Below are positions 27,943 to 36,603 of a stretch of DNA of 64,000 nucleotides, piece by piece. The stretch is from Endobugula sp965214375 (GTDB taxonomy: Bacteria > Pseudomonadota > Gammaproteobacteria > Pseudomonadales > Cellvibrionaceae): positions 2,542,001-2,606,000 of the forward strand of contig OZ243947.1 in assembly GCA_965214375.1 (NCBI GenBank), written 5' to 3'. A program made the position numbers and the translations under genes. Numbering within the stretch: position 1 is the stretch's first letter; each line of letters starts with the position of its first letter. The notes under the pieces are model-generated. The model was not told the origin of the DNA, searched no databases, and saw only the letters and a list, made by a program, of their open reading frames with translations.

Positions 27943-28332
27943 ATGGTTAAAAAAGTGCATGTCGCCGTCGGCGTGTTAAAAAACTCACAGGGCGAAATAC
28001 TCATTGCCAAACGTGCCGATCACCAACATCAGGGCGGGCTGTGGGAATTTCTCGGGGGTAAAGTCGAAGAGGGCGAAACCGTTCTCGATGCTCTGATACG
28101 CGAGTTTCAAGAAGAAGTTGGCATCACCATCGAAACCGCTGAACCCTTATTGGTCAAACACCACGACTACGGCGACAAACACGTTACGCTTGATGTGTGG
28201 GTAAGTACTTGCTACGACGGAGAGGCTTGCGGTAAAGAGTCCCAACCTATCGCATGGGTGCCTATTGCAGACTTAAAAGACTACGCATTCCCCGAAGCGA
28301 ATCAAGAAATTATTAACCAGTTATTAAAATAA
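27943..28332 (+). CDS. mutT: MutT, 8-oxo-dGTP diphosphatase
   Basis: A 129-residue Nudix hydrolase. The Nudix box spans about residues 38-60, from GGKVEEGET to REFQEEVGI, with all conserved Gly and Glu positions present. It removes 8-oxo-dGTP from the nucleotide pool, preventing A:T to C:G mutations. It starts 5 bp after argJ. Its stop codon is the first three bases of a hairpin-element arm (28330), so the element sits exactly at the gene's end. Confidence 0.93.
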   Translation: MVKKVHVAVGVLKNSQGEILIAKRADHQHQGGLWEFLGGKVEEGETVLDALIREFQEEVGITIETAEPLLVKHHDYGDKHVTLDVWVSTCYDGEACGKESQPIAWVPIADLKDYAFPEANQEIINQLLK

Positions 28333-28437
28333 GCTTCGCTGATATTGCCTTTCAAGACACACATAAATACGTCCATGTAGCTCGTTTCCGGCATCCCTGC
28401 CTCCAACGGTATTGGAAGGCAATATCAGCGAAGCTTA
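28330..28437 (+). repeat. Variable-arm hairpin element, copy 3 (mutT-yacG)
   Basis: Perfect 22-bp arms at 28330-28351 and 28416-28437 (each contains AAGCTTCGCTGATATTGCC or its complement) enclose a core starting CAAGACACACATAAATACG and ending GGTATTGG. It lies between converging genes, mutT and yacG, where it could act as a two-way terminator or mRNA-end stabiliser. Confidence 0.9.
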
Positions 28438-28504
28438 CTATTAAACAGTGGTTAGTTTTCGAGCGAAGGAACTTACATAGCTCCCTCGTAAATAACAATC
28501 ATGA

Positions 28505-28675
28505 CTAAAACTCTTCGTCATTTGACTGATTCTCTGCCGGAATCGAATAATTCTCTTCCGCCCATTCGCCTAAATCAATCAACTGTCAGCGCTTGCAGCA
28601 GAAAGGGCGGTAGGGGTAGTCTTCGCTCCACTGAATGACTTTCTCGCACTGTGGGCACTTTATCTTGGTAATCAT
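28505..28675 (-). pseudogene. yacG: YacG zinc protein with TGA at the fourth zinc cysteine
   Basis: YacG binds zinc through four cysteines and inhibits DNA gyrase in E. coli. Here the frame begins MITKIKCPQCEKVIQW and has Cys7, Cys10 and Cys26. The codon where the fourth ligand belongs (codon 30, 28586-28588) is TGA. After it the frame continues with QLIDLGEWAEENYSIP, the conserved remainder of the family, to a TAG at 28505. The start overlaps the coaE stop as ATGA, so the usual operon position is kept. A single recent nonsense change is the simplest reading; a 29-residue product would lack the zinc site. Confidence 0.85.
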
Positions 28676-29292
28676 GTATGCAGTTCCGGCAGGGTATACA
28701 ACAGGCGTTGATGATAATCAGTCACCGCTTGTTGCAAGGCCTCAAGTGAGCCATGGTTGGCAATAATCTCATCGGCTTTGGCATTGCGCTCGGCGCGTGT
28801 TAACTGATTTTCCATAATGGCCGCGATCGCCTCGGGGCTGACATTATCACGTTGGCTGGCGCGTTGCTGCTGTTGCTCTGCATGGCTATCAATCACCAGC
28901 GTGCGGTCAACCAATTGATCTTGCCCGGTTTCAAATAACAGCGGCGATACCAGTACACCATAGGGCGAAGTGACCGCCGCCAGTTGTGCGTGAATACGCT
29001 CACGAATCAGTGGGTGTAGCAAGGTCTCCAGCAATATTTTGGCCTCGGTATTATTGCCTGACGCGGTAAAAATATGCTTGCGCAGGGCGGTGCGGTCAAG
29101 TTCGCCAGAATCCAGCAACACACCATCCCCAAAATATTCGGCAATAGCCGCCAGTGCAGGCTCCCCTTTATGAACTACCTCCCGCGCCACCTGATCGGCA
29201 TCCACAACCGTAATGCCCAAGGCCGTAAACTGGTCGGTCGCGGCAGACTTGCCACTACCAATGCCGCCTGTAACACCAATAATATAGGGCAT
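28672..29292 (-). CDS. coaE: CoaE, dephospho-CoA kinase
   Basis: 206 residues from ATG 29292 (MPYIIGVTGGIGSGKSAA), where the P-loop GGIGSGKS is at residues 9-16. It performs the last step of coenzyme A synthesis. An upstream in-frame start would extend into pilD. It overlaps the pilD stop by one base and yacG by four, which is the standard pilBCD-coaE-yacG operon. Confidence 0.95.
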   Translation of the reverse strand: MPYIIGVTGGIGSGKSAATDQFTALGITVVDADQVAREVVHKGEPALAAIAEYFGDGVLLDSGELDRTALRKHIFTASGNNTEAKILLETLLHPLIRERIHAQLAAVTSPYGVLVSPLLFETGQDQLVDRTLVIDSHAEQQQQRASQRDNVSPEAIAAIMENQLTRAERNAKADEIIANHGSLEALQQAVTDYHQRLLYTLPELHT

Positions 29293-30179
29293 CAAGCAAC
29301 GCCTAAACAATACAGGTATTGATCAATAATCACATCGCCCCACAAAAAAGCAATCCAGCCAGCAATCGCCAGATAGGGGCCAAAAGGAATCGGGATATTT
29401 TTATCTTTGCCCGCAATCAATATGCCGGCAATACCAATAACCGCCCCCACAAACGACGACAGTAAAATAATCAGCGGCAGCATCTCCCAGCCCATCCAGG
29501 CACCCAACGCAGCCAGTAATTTAAAATCACCAAAGCCCATACCTTCCTTGCCCGTCGCCAGTTTAAACAGCCAGTACACACTCCATAGCGACATATAACC
29601 CGCCACTGCACCCCATACCGCACTGCTCAAATCGGTATACATACCGTTGCTATTGGCGATCAAACCCAGCCACAATAACGGCAGGGTCAGGCTGTCGGGC
29701 AATAACTGGGTATCGATATCAATCACCGTTAAAGCAATCAATGTCCATAATAACAGCAGCGACACCAGTGCCGCAGGCGTAAAGCCCACAATCACAATGG
29801 TAAGCACACTCAACAAGCCCGTTATGGCCTCAATCACTGGGTAGCGCGGGTTAATACGGTAATCACAATCGGCACACACGCCCTTCAAGAACAAGTAACT
29901 AATCACGGGAATATTGTTCCACGGCTTAATCGGCTGTTGGCACTGTGGGCAGGTGGAATTGGGGTGGTATAACGACAAGGTGGGTGAGGTATCGCGATTA
30001 TCGATCGCCAAAAAGTCGCAGCACTCCGCCCGAAATTGTTGCTCCATCATTTTGGGGGTGCGCAAAATCACCACATTTAAAAAACTGCCCACCAACAAGC
30101 CCAATACCAATACGGCTGGGTAATGTATGGCGGGTGTTGCGGTCAGTAGGTCAAAAAAAGCCTGCATATCTGCCAGCAT
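29292..30179 (-). CDS. pilD: PilD, prepilin peptidase / N-methyltransferase
   Basis: A 295-residue polytopic membrane protein. The cytoplasmic loop carries two CxxC pairs (CPQC and CADC) of the methyltransferase-type domain. The aspartyl protease residues are in VIDIDTQLLPD and GMGFGDFKLLAALGAWMGW. It cleaves and N-methylates type IV prepilins; the PilA leader in this window (33471) fits it. Only 5 bp separate it from pilC. Confidence 0.95.
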   Translation of the reverse strand: MLADMQAFFDLLTATPAIHYPAVLVLGLLVGSFLNVVILRTPKMMEQQFRAECCDFLAIDNRDTSPTLSLYHPNSTCPQCQQPIKPWNNIPVISYLFLKGVCADCDYRINPRYPVIEAITGLLSVLTIVIVGFTPAALVSLLLLWTLIALTVIDIDTQLLPDSLTLPLLWLGLIANSNGMYTDLSSAVWGAVAGYMSLWSVYWLFKLATGKEGMGFGDFKLLAALGAWMGWEMLPLIILLSSFVGAVIGIAGILIAGKDKNIPIPFGPYLAIAGWIAFLWGDVIIDQYLYCLGVA

Positions 30180-30184
30180 AAGGG

Positions 30185-31399
30185 TTATATCGAACCGCCA
30201 AGTTGGAAGATAGGCAGATACATAGCAATCAGCAAACCGCCGACTAAAACACCTAATACTGACATAATAATCGGCTCTAATAGCGAGGTTAAATTATCAA
30301 CGGTATTATCCACTTGCTCTTCATGAAAAGTGGCTGATTTATACAGCATACTTTCCAGGGCGCCGGATTCCTCACCAATGGCGGTCATTTGCAGCATCAT
30401 CCCCGGAAACAGCCCGGTAGAGCGCATGGACGTATTCAGTTGAATACCCGTTGCTACCTCATCGCGAATACGTAATACCCCTTCCTGATAAATAATATTC
30501 CCCGTGGCGCCAGAAACAGAATATAAAGCATCAATTAAGGGCACACCCGCAGCAAAGGTGGTTGAGAGAGTACGCGCATAACTCGCTAAGATAGAGTTAT
30601 ACACAATCGTGCCCACAATGGGTAATTTGAGTAACAGCTTATCAATACGTTTACGCAAGCCTGCAGAACTGGCATACAGTCGTTTAAATAAAAACACACC
30701 GACAATCACCGAGCCAATAATAATATGCCAATATTCTTGAGCCAGTTCTGACAAGTTAAGTACAAATTGAGTAAATGCCGGTAACTCGGCACCAAAGCTA
30801 CTAAAGGTGTCGGCAAACTGTGGCACCACTTTAATTAACAATACCAGAGTGACGATAAAGGCCACGACAACGACCGCAATAGGGTAGGTCAGGGCTTTTT
30901 TTATCTTGGCTTTTAACTGCTCGGTTTTTTCTTTATAAGTAGCAATTCTATCTAATAGCGCTTCTAAGGCACCGGATTGTTCACCGGCCTCTACTAAGTT
31001 GCAAAATAGGTCATCAAAGTATTTAGGTTGATTGCGCAACGAGTTGGCAAAGCCCGTACCTGAGGCCACATCGCCACGAATACCGCTAATTAAGGTTTTC
31101 ATAGTGGGGTTATCTACCCCGTCACTGACAATATCAAAACTTTGTACCAAGGGTAAGCCCGCTTTAATCATCGTCGCCATCTGGCGTGTAAATACGGCAA
31201 TGTCCAGCGGTGTAATCGCCTTGCCACCACCGCCAAACAGCGGTTTGGGTTTTTTACGCACGACTTTAGGGCGAATACCTTGCTTCAATAACTGTGCCTT
31301 TACCAGCGCCTGTGAGGTGCCAGTGATTTCCCCTTCCACTTTTTTACCTTTACGGTCGGTGCCTTTATAAATAAACACCGTACTCTCGGGTGCAGCCAT
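30185..31399 (-). CDS. pilC: PilC, type IV pilus inner-membrane platform protein
   Basis: 404 residues with the duplicated T2SSF domain of PilC/GspF and three membrane segments (about residues 170-200, 220-240 and at the C-terminus). Family motifs include FTRQMATMIKAGLPLVQS and VEAGEQSGALEALLDRIA, the latter echoed in the second repeat as IGEESGALESMLYKSA. It couples the PilB motor to pilus growth. 29 bp separate it from pilB. Confidence 0.95.
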   Translation of the reverse strand: MAAPESTVFIYKGTDRKGKKVEGEITGTSQALVKAQLLKQGIRPKVVRKKPKPLFGGGGKAITPLDIAVFTRQMATMIKAGLPLVQSFDIVSDGVDNPTMKTLISGIRGDVASGTGFANSLRNQPKYFDDLFCNLVEAGEQSGALEALLDRIATYKEKTEQLKAKIKKALTYPIAVVVVAFIVTLVLLIKVVPQFADTFSSFGAELPAFTQFVLNLSELAQEYWHIIIGSVIVGVFLFKRLYASSAGLRKRIDKLLLKLPIVGTIVYNSILASYARTLSTTFAAGVPLIDALYSVSGATGNIIYQEGVLRIRDEVATGIQLNTSMRSTGLFPGMMLQMTAIGEESGALESMLYKSATFHEEQVDNTVDNLTSLLEPIIMSVLGVLVGGLLIAMYLPIFQLGGSI

Positions 31400-31428
31400 A
31401 ACCTACCTTTACAACCTGTTATTTATTA

Positions 31429-33168
31429 TTAATCTGTTGTTATGCGATTCGCTTCTGCCAAGCTAATTAATCCCATCGTCACTTTACGCAGGGCAGAAAG
31501 GCGTAAATTATTAAACCCTTCTTCTTTGGCCTGTTTGGCAATAGCCAGCGAGTTACCACCTTCCATAATCAGGTGCGAAATTTTCGGGGTAATGCGTACG
31601 ACCTCATAAACCCCCACACGGCCTTTATAACCGCGGTTACATTTAGCACAACTACCTGCTTGATAAAGTTGCCATTGGTCTTTAGGAATACCCAGATTTT
31701 CTTCGGTCAGGCCTTCCTGCCGCAAGACTTCTTCCGGCAGCTCGTCCATGGGGGCGCGGCAATGGCTGCATAATCGCCGTGCCAGCCGTTGCGCAATAAT
31801 CAGGCTCACGGTGGTCGCCACATTAAAGGTGGGCAAGCCCATATTTAATAAGCGCGTTAGCGTTTCAGCGGCACTATTGGTATTCAGGGTAGAGAGTACC
31901 AAGTGGCCGGTTTGGGCGGCTTTAATACCAATTTCGGCGGTTTCTAGGTCACGAATCTCCCCCACCATCACAATATCCGGGTCCTGACGCAGGAAGGAGC
32001 GCAAGGCTTCAGCAAAGGTCAGCCCCACTTTATTATTCATCTGTACTTGGTTAATGCCTTCCAGGTTAATTTCCACCGGGTCTTCCGCAGTCGAAATATT
32101 GCGCTCGGCGGTATTGAGAATATTTAACCCCGTATACAAGGAGACGGTTTTACCACTACCCGTAGGCCCAGTGACCAAAATCATACCTTGCGGCTGCTTT
32201 AAAGCCTCCATATACATTTGTTTTTGTTCGTCTTCATAGCCCAGCGCATCAATGCCCATCTGTGCCGAGCTGGAATCCAGTATCCGCATTACAATCTTTT
32301 CGCCAAACAAGGTAGGCAGGGTATTTACCCGAAAATCAATCGATTTTGGGCGTGAGATTTTTAGCTTAATACGACCATCCTGTGGGCGGCGCCGCTCAGC
32401 AATATCCATTTGCGACATCAATTTTAAACGTGCCGCTAAACGCGTCGCCAGGTTAGAAGGGGGTTTTTGTACTTCGGTTAAAATACCATCGGTACGAAAG
32501 CGAATACGGTAGCTTTTTTCATAGGGTTCAAAGTGAATATCCGATGCTCCCTGACGAATGGCTTCCAACAAAATTTTATTAATAAACTTAACAATCGGCG
32601 CTTCATCAGCACCAGCGGCATCGTCTTCTTCTTTGGGCTCGTCCGGGTTTTCAATATCGAGGTCATCCAGCCCTTCCTCGTCCAGCCCGCCAAGGCTGTC
32701 TTCTATATCTTCTTCTTGAGAAGATAAAAACTTTTCAATAGCACTTTCTAGCTTGTCAGCTTCTACCAGTACCGTATCGGTGGTAAGACCCGTATGGAAT
32801 TTAATATCATCTAATGCCTTAATATTACCGGGGTCGGTCATCCCTAAAAAAATACGGTTACCGCGTTTATGCAAGGGTAAAGCTTGGTATTTATTAATCA
32901 GTTTGGGGTCGATCAGTTCTTTAAGTGCAATATCAAAGTTATGGGCATCCAAATCATAGACTGGTGTGCCAAATTCATCGGCCGACAGCAGGGCAACCTG
33001 CAGGGCGTCCATGATCGACTCTCGCACCAAATAGCTTACTAGATTTAAGCCGCTACGCTTGCTGGACAGCAAATAATCCTGCGTTTCTTCCGGCGTAAAT
33101 ATCTCGTCTTGCACCAAACGTCGGGCAAGGCCACTAAAGGCCAGGGTATTGTCAGTCGATGTATTCAT
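31429..33168 (-). CDS. pilB: PilB, type IV pilus extension ATPase
   Basis: 579 residues from ATG 33168 (MNTSTDNTLAFSGLARRL); in-frame ATGs at 33177 and 33210 are further upstream and not conserved. The N-terminal MshEN domain is followed by an acidic linker and the ATPase: Walker A GPTGSGKTVS near residue 333, Walker B DPDIVMVGEIRD, and a tetracysteine zinc site (CSHC and CAKC). It powers pilus extension. It is divergent from pilA across a 302-bp gap. Confidence 0.96.
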   Translation of the reverse strand: MNTSTDNTLAFSGLARRLVQDEIFTPEETQDYLLSSKRSGLNLVSYLVRESIMDALQVALLSADEFGTPVYDLDAHNFDIALKELIDPKLINKYQALPLHKRGNRIFLGMTDPGNIKALDDIKFHTGLTTDTVLVEADKLESAIEKFLSSQEEDIEDSLGGLDEEGLDDLDIENPDEPKEEDDAAGADEAPIVKFINKILLEAIRQGASDIHFEPYEKSYRIRFRTDGILTEVQKPPSNLATRLAARLKLMSQMDIAERRRPQDGRIKLKISRPKSIDFRVNTLPTLFGEKIVMRILDSSSAQMGIDALGYEDEQKQMYMEALKQPQGMILVTGPTGSGKTVSLYTGLNILNTAERNISTAEDPVEINLEGINQVQMNNKVGLTFAEALRSFLRQDPDIVMVGEIRDLETAEIGIKAAQTGHLVLSTLNTNSAAETLTRLLNMGLPTFNVATTVSLIIAQRLARRLCSHCRAPMDELPEEVLRQEGLTEENLGIPKDQWQLYQAGSCAKCNRGYKGRVGVYEVVRITPKISHLIMEGGNSLAIAKQAKEEGFNNLRLSALRKVTMGLISLAEANRITTD

Positions 33169-33402
33169 AAAAGGCATTTTGTAGTAGCCAGCGGTATAAA
33201 TCAATCTCACACGCGTTCTTTTGCTTTCATACGTCGTTAAAACGCTCTAAGACTTTGGTCGAATAAGTAAAGTTGACATTTTGTGATGCTCATCATATTC
33301 AGTGGCACTTAGTGACAAAAAAAGTCAGCTTTATCTGTCACCAAAATACACATAAGTTTTATTGTGTGTACTAAGTCACTGATTTAAAAGTTTTTTCACA
33401 AT

Positions 33403-33417
33403 TGGCACAGTAGCTGT
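33403..33417 (+). promoter_or_regulatory. Sigma54-like promoter of pilA
   Basis: TGGCACAGTAGCTGT matches the -24/-12 pattern (TGGCAC-N5-TTGC) with the invariant GG intact, but the -12 GC reads GT. pilA genes in Pseudomonas are driven by RpoN with PilR. The predicted start near 33429 leaves a leader of about 40 nt. The remaining pilB-pilA gap shows no other gene. Confidence 0.5.
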
Positions 33418-33470
33418 ATTAATATTTGCACAACAATAAATTTTTTCCTAACCAAATAGAGGGTAATGGT

Positions 33471-33995
33471 ATGAAAATGAAAAAGAACCAAAAAGGTTTT
33501 ACATTGATCGAGCTGATGATCGTAGTCGCGATTGTCGGTATTTTGGCAGCTGTAGGTGTGCCTGCATACCAAAGCTACCTACAAAAATCTGAATTCTCCG
33601 GTTTGGCTACACAAGCTGCTGGTGTTAAGGCTGCTGTTACGTCATGTGTTCATTCTGAAGGCGTGAATGCCGCTGGTGCTAGCTGTGTCCCCGGGCGTAA
33701 TGGTATTCCTAATGACGTGCCCGCAGCTACGGGTATAATTGGTGTCAGCTTAGACAATAACCTCGCTAGCCCTGCAGTTGCTGGAGAGGGCTTTGCTATT
33801 CATGTGACTGCTCCGACAGATAGCTCTCAGTTATTAGGTATTGCTGATGCAGTAGCCGCGGCTCTGGGTGCCCCTGCTATTGCAGCCAATGCAACAGCAG
33901 TTTATATATTGACAGGTGTGCCTAGAGTTGTAGGTGGTGCTGTTACTGCAGAGATTACTTGGACTGAATCATGTACGCCATTAGATTTGTGTTAA
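33471..33995 (+). CDS. pilA: PilA, type IV major prepilin
   Basis: 174 residues. A short basic leader MKMKKNQKG is followed by the class III cleavage site and helix FTLIELMIVVAIVGILAAV, with Glu at +5 of the mature protein. Cysteines near the C-terminus (SCTPLDLC) would form the disulfide-bounded D-region. ATG 33471 is chosen over an upstream frame because GAGGG at 33459-33463 is well placed and the leader then has a normal length. PilD (29292-30179) would process it. Confidence 0.95.
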   Translation: MKMKKNQKGFTLIELMIVVAIVGILAAVGVPAYQSYLQKSEFSGLATQAAGVKAAVTSCVHSEGVNAAGASCVPGRNGIPNDVPAATGIIGVSLDNNLASPAVAGEGFAIHVTAPTDSSQLLGIADAVAAALGAPAIAANATAVYILTGVPRVVGGAVTAEITWTESCTPLDLC

Positions 33996-34014
33996 CTAAG
34001 TGTATTTTTCTTTG

Positions 34015-34040
34015 AGAAAGCACCTTCGGGTGCTTTTTTT
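34015..34040 (+). terminator. Intrinsic terminator of pilA
   Basis: AAAGCACC, a TTCG tetraloop and GGTGCTTT form an 8-bp stem followed by a continuing T-run (TTTTTTT). It is 20 bp after the pilA stop and separates highly expressed pilA from the next gene. Confidence 0.92.
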
Positions 34041-34075
34041 ATGCCTGTTAAATCATTCTCCGTTACAATCACTGT

Positions 34076-35749
34076 ATGAATTTTATGGCTTTGATAAAAC
34101 GTTATACCTTACTGCTAACGATGGTGTGTTTGTTGTTGGCCTATGTGTTATCGCTTTTCTTTTCTCCTTGGACAACATTTTTCCATGAATCTTTAGTTTT
34201 TATCGCTTTATTGCTTATGGTGTTGTTGGGAGTGGTCTGTGTTCCTTCTTGGCAATATAGCCGTTTAGTCTTGTGTCTTTTGCTTGTCAGTTGTGTTCCG
34301 CTCTTCCAGTGGCTGTTTGGTCTTGTATTTTTTGCGGGTGATGCTCTATAGGCTAGTTTATATTTATTAGCAGCGGCTATTGCGGTGGTTTGTGGGCAGA
34401 AATGGCAATACGTACAGCAGCGTGATCGAGTATTCTTTTACTTCGCCAGTGTATTCTTTGTGTTAGGTTTTTTGCAGGTGTGGTTTGCACTGGTTCAGTA
34501 TTACAGTCTGTATACCTTTCGTGGTTTTTTAATGGTTACCGAAGGTCACCCTTTTGGTAATTTACGACAACCGAATAATTTTGCGTCGGTATTGGTGTTA
34601 TGCTTTTTTTCGGGCTGGTATTTATTTGAAAGGCGGCATTTTAGCCGCAAAGTCTTTTATGGTTGGGGCTTCTTTATTATTATTGGTCTTGTCCTAGCAC
34701 AATCTCGCACCACCATGTTGGTGGGTATTTTCACTTGCGTGTTCTGTGCCTTATTTAAGTCGCGGTTATCATTGCGTACCCATTATGGTGATATTCTTTG
34801 GATATTAATGTGTTATCTAGGTTTATGGTTTTTGCTGCCAGAAATTAAACAGTGGTTATCAGTTCAAGAGGGTGCCGGATCTCTTCGTGAAATTGCTACA
34901 TCAGGCAATATGCGTCTAGTTATTTGGTATGAGTCACTGTTAGCTATTTGGCAAGGGCCATTATGGGGTTATGGCTGGAATCAAATTGGTGTGGCGCAAG
35001 CGCTAGTGAATAGCCCTGTGGAATCAGCCGTGCATTTTCGTCAAGCGCATAATCTCTTGCTAGATTTACTACTCTATAACGGCCCCGTATTGGGTGGTGT
35101 TATGGTGTTGGGTATTCTCTGGATCATCATCAAAGCCTTTCGCGATTGTTGTACGATCGAAGGCTGGTTTATATTGGTAATGATCGGTGCAATCTTCACG
35201 CATGCCATGCTAGAGTTTCCTTTGCATTATGCGTATTTTTTACTGCCTACTGCATTTTTATTGGGAGTGATTGATAGTAGCGATACAAAACAAGATAAAA
35301 AAGAAATTGTATCTTTGCGCCGTCCTGCCTGGTATTTATTGCCCATTATTTTGATAGCGGCAGTGGTGCTAACACTTATCTGGCGAGACTATAATATTAT
35401 TCGCAAAGAACACTTTAAGCTGGATTTAGAACTCACAGGGATGTTTGCACGCAAACCAGAAACAGAAATAACCAATGATATTCTACTACTGACACAGCGT
35501 CGCGAACATTTGCATTTTGGCCGTGCCGAAGTCACGGAAAATATGAGCGATACAGACATTGAATGGATGAGACAGGTTTCCCACCGCTTTGCCTCCCCTT
35601 ACTACCTCAGTAAATATGCCAAAGCCTGCCAGCTTAATGACCGCTACGACGAAGATAGCCGAGTATTAGCCGTGATCAAACGTTTATTTGGCGAAGGTAT
35701 GTATCAGTATGCCCAAAACCATATTTACGAAGATTTAGATAATGATTAG
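34076..35749 (+). pseudogene. PglL/TfpO-type O-oligosaccharyltransferase (Wzy family) with in-frame TAG
   Basis: A polytopic membrane protein of 557 codons, about twelve hydrophobic segments, with the Wzy_C ligase region around GHPFGNLRQPNNFASVL and SAVHFRQAHNLLLDLLLYNGP. The His in the latter loop is the usual catalytic position of PglL/WaaL-type ligases. The frame is interrupted by TAG at 34349-34351 after FFAGDAL and continues in frame with ASLYLLAAAIAVV. TGG (Trp) is a plausible ancestral codon, as GDAW occurs in relatives (from memory, not checked). Its place directly after pilA suggests pilin glycosylation. The remainder is otherwise intact, so the damage is probably recent. Confidence 0.75.
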
Positions 35750-35825
35750 GGAGTTATAGAGCCCCCCTCTGACATATAACTAAATATTCTTTGTGCTGTA
35801 TGCACAATTGGCATGCTATTTTGAT

Positions 35826-36107
35826 ATGGATTTCAAATGGGATGAAAACAAATGCCGCTCCAACTTGCTAAAGCATAGGGTGGATTTTGCTGATGCTGAT
35901 GCTGTTGGTGTGTTCTACGATGATAATGCTATTACATCGATAGATTTTGGTCATTATGATGAAAAAAGGCTGATTACTTTGGGTATGGACTTGTGTTTAC
36001 AATTGTTGGTGGTTGTTCATGTGCAAATAGAAGGCGACACCATACGTATTATTTCAGCACGTAAAGCTAACCGAAAAGAGCGCAAGCAATACGAAGGTGA
36101 ACAATGA
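35826..36107 (+). CDS. brnT: BrnT family toxin
   Basis: 93 residues from ATG 35826 (MDFKWDENKCRSNLLKHRVDF), the BrnT N-terminal signature WDENK...N..KH, ending with the family motif IRIISARKANRKERKQYE. BrnT toxins are RelE-fold ribonucleases that inhibit translation. It overlaps the downstream antitoxin gene by 1-4 bp. An in-frame start at 35793 lacks a conserved leader. The pair appears intact, unlike its neighbours. Confidence 0.88.
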   Translation: MDFKWDENKCRSNLLKHRVDFADADAVGVFYDDNAITSIDFGHYDEKRLITLGMDLCLQLLVVVHVQIEGDTIRIISARKANRKERKQYEGEQ

Positions 36108-36349
36108 TGAGAGACAATTATGATTTTAGTCAGGGCCAGCGTGGAGCTGTTATTAGTACGGCAAAAGAACGCATTACTATTCGCCTCGACCCCGATATTA
36201 TTCAGTGGTTTAAAGACCAAGTACAAAGTGGCGGCAACTATCAATCATTAATCAATGAAGCCTTGCGTCATCACGTAGAGAGACAAGGCGAGCCTTTGGA
36301 AGATAAGCTGCGTCGTGTTATTCGTGAAGAAGTGCGAATAACCAGATAA
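36104..36349 (+). CDS. brnA: BrnA family antitoxin
   Basis: 81 residues; ATG 36104 or 36107, overlapping the brnT stop (ATGATGA). The core KERITIRLDPDIIQWFKDQ followed by YQSLINEALRHHVE is the BrnA ribbon-helix-helix DNA-binding fold. BrnA neutralises BrnT and represses the operon. A second, damaged pair lies at 44426-44922. Confidence 0.88.
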   Translation: MMRDNYDFSQGQRGAVISTAKERITIRLDPDIIQWFKDQVQSGGNYQSLINEALRHHVERQGEPLEDKLRRVIREEVRITR

Positions 36350-36603
36350 AACAATAGTTTAGAGAAGCTAGCTTCACTGCATATTAAAATAACCTCCAGT
36401 TAAGACTTGCTTTTTAATATCCATACGTTAATATAGCCAAAAGTTAATAGTGTTTTTGGAATTATTGCCTTGTAAGAGATATCTCACAACAAATTCAGCC
36501 TTTACCGGGTGGTTAATTTTTGCACAGAGTTTAAAAACCCGTTAACGTGCGCGTCGGAAATCACGACAATAAGAAATAATCTTCCATAAAGGGAGTTATA
36601 CCT
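36350..36603. other. Gap between brnA and the RHS locus
   Basis: 254 bp with no gene or RNA I can recognise. GGGAG at 36592-36596 is the likely ribosome site for the following frame (GTG 36604). Confidence 0.4.

Noticed and set aside
28586..28588. Selenocysteine YacG
   Set aside because: No clear bacterial SECIS hairpin with a GG-bearing loop is apparent right after the TGA, and nearby genes show ordinary nonsense mutations. Kept only as a check.
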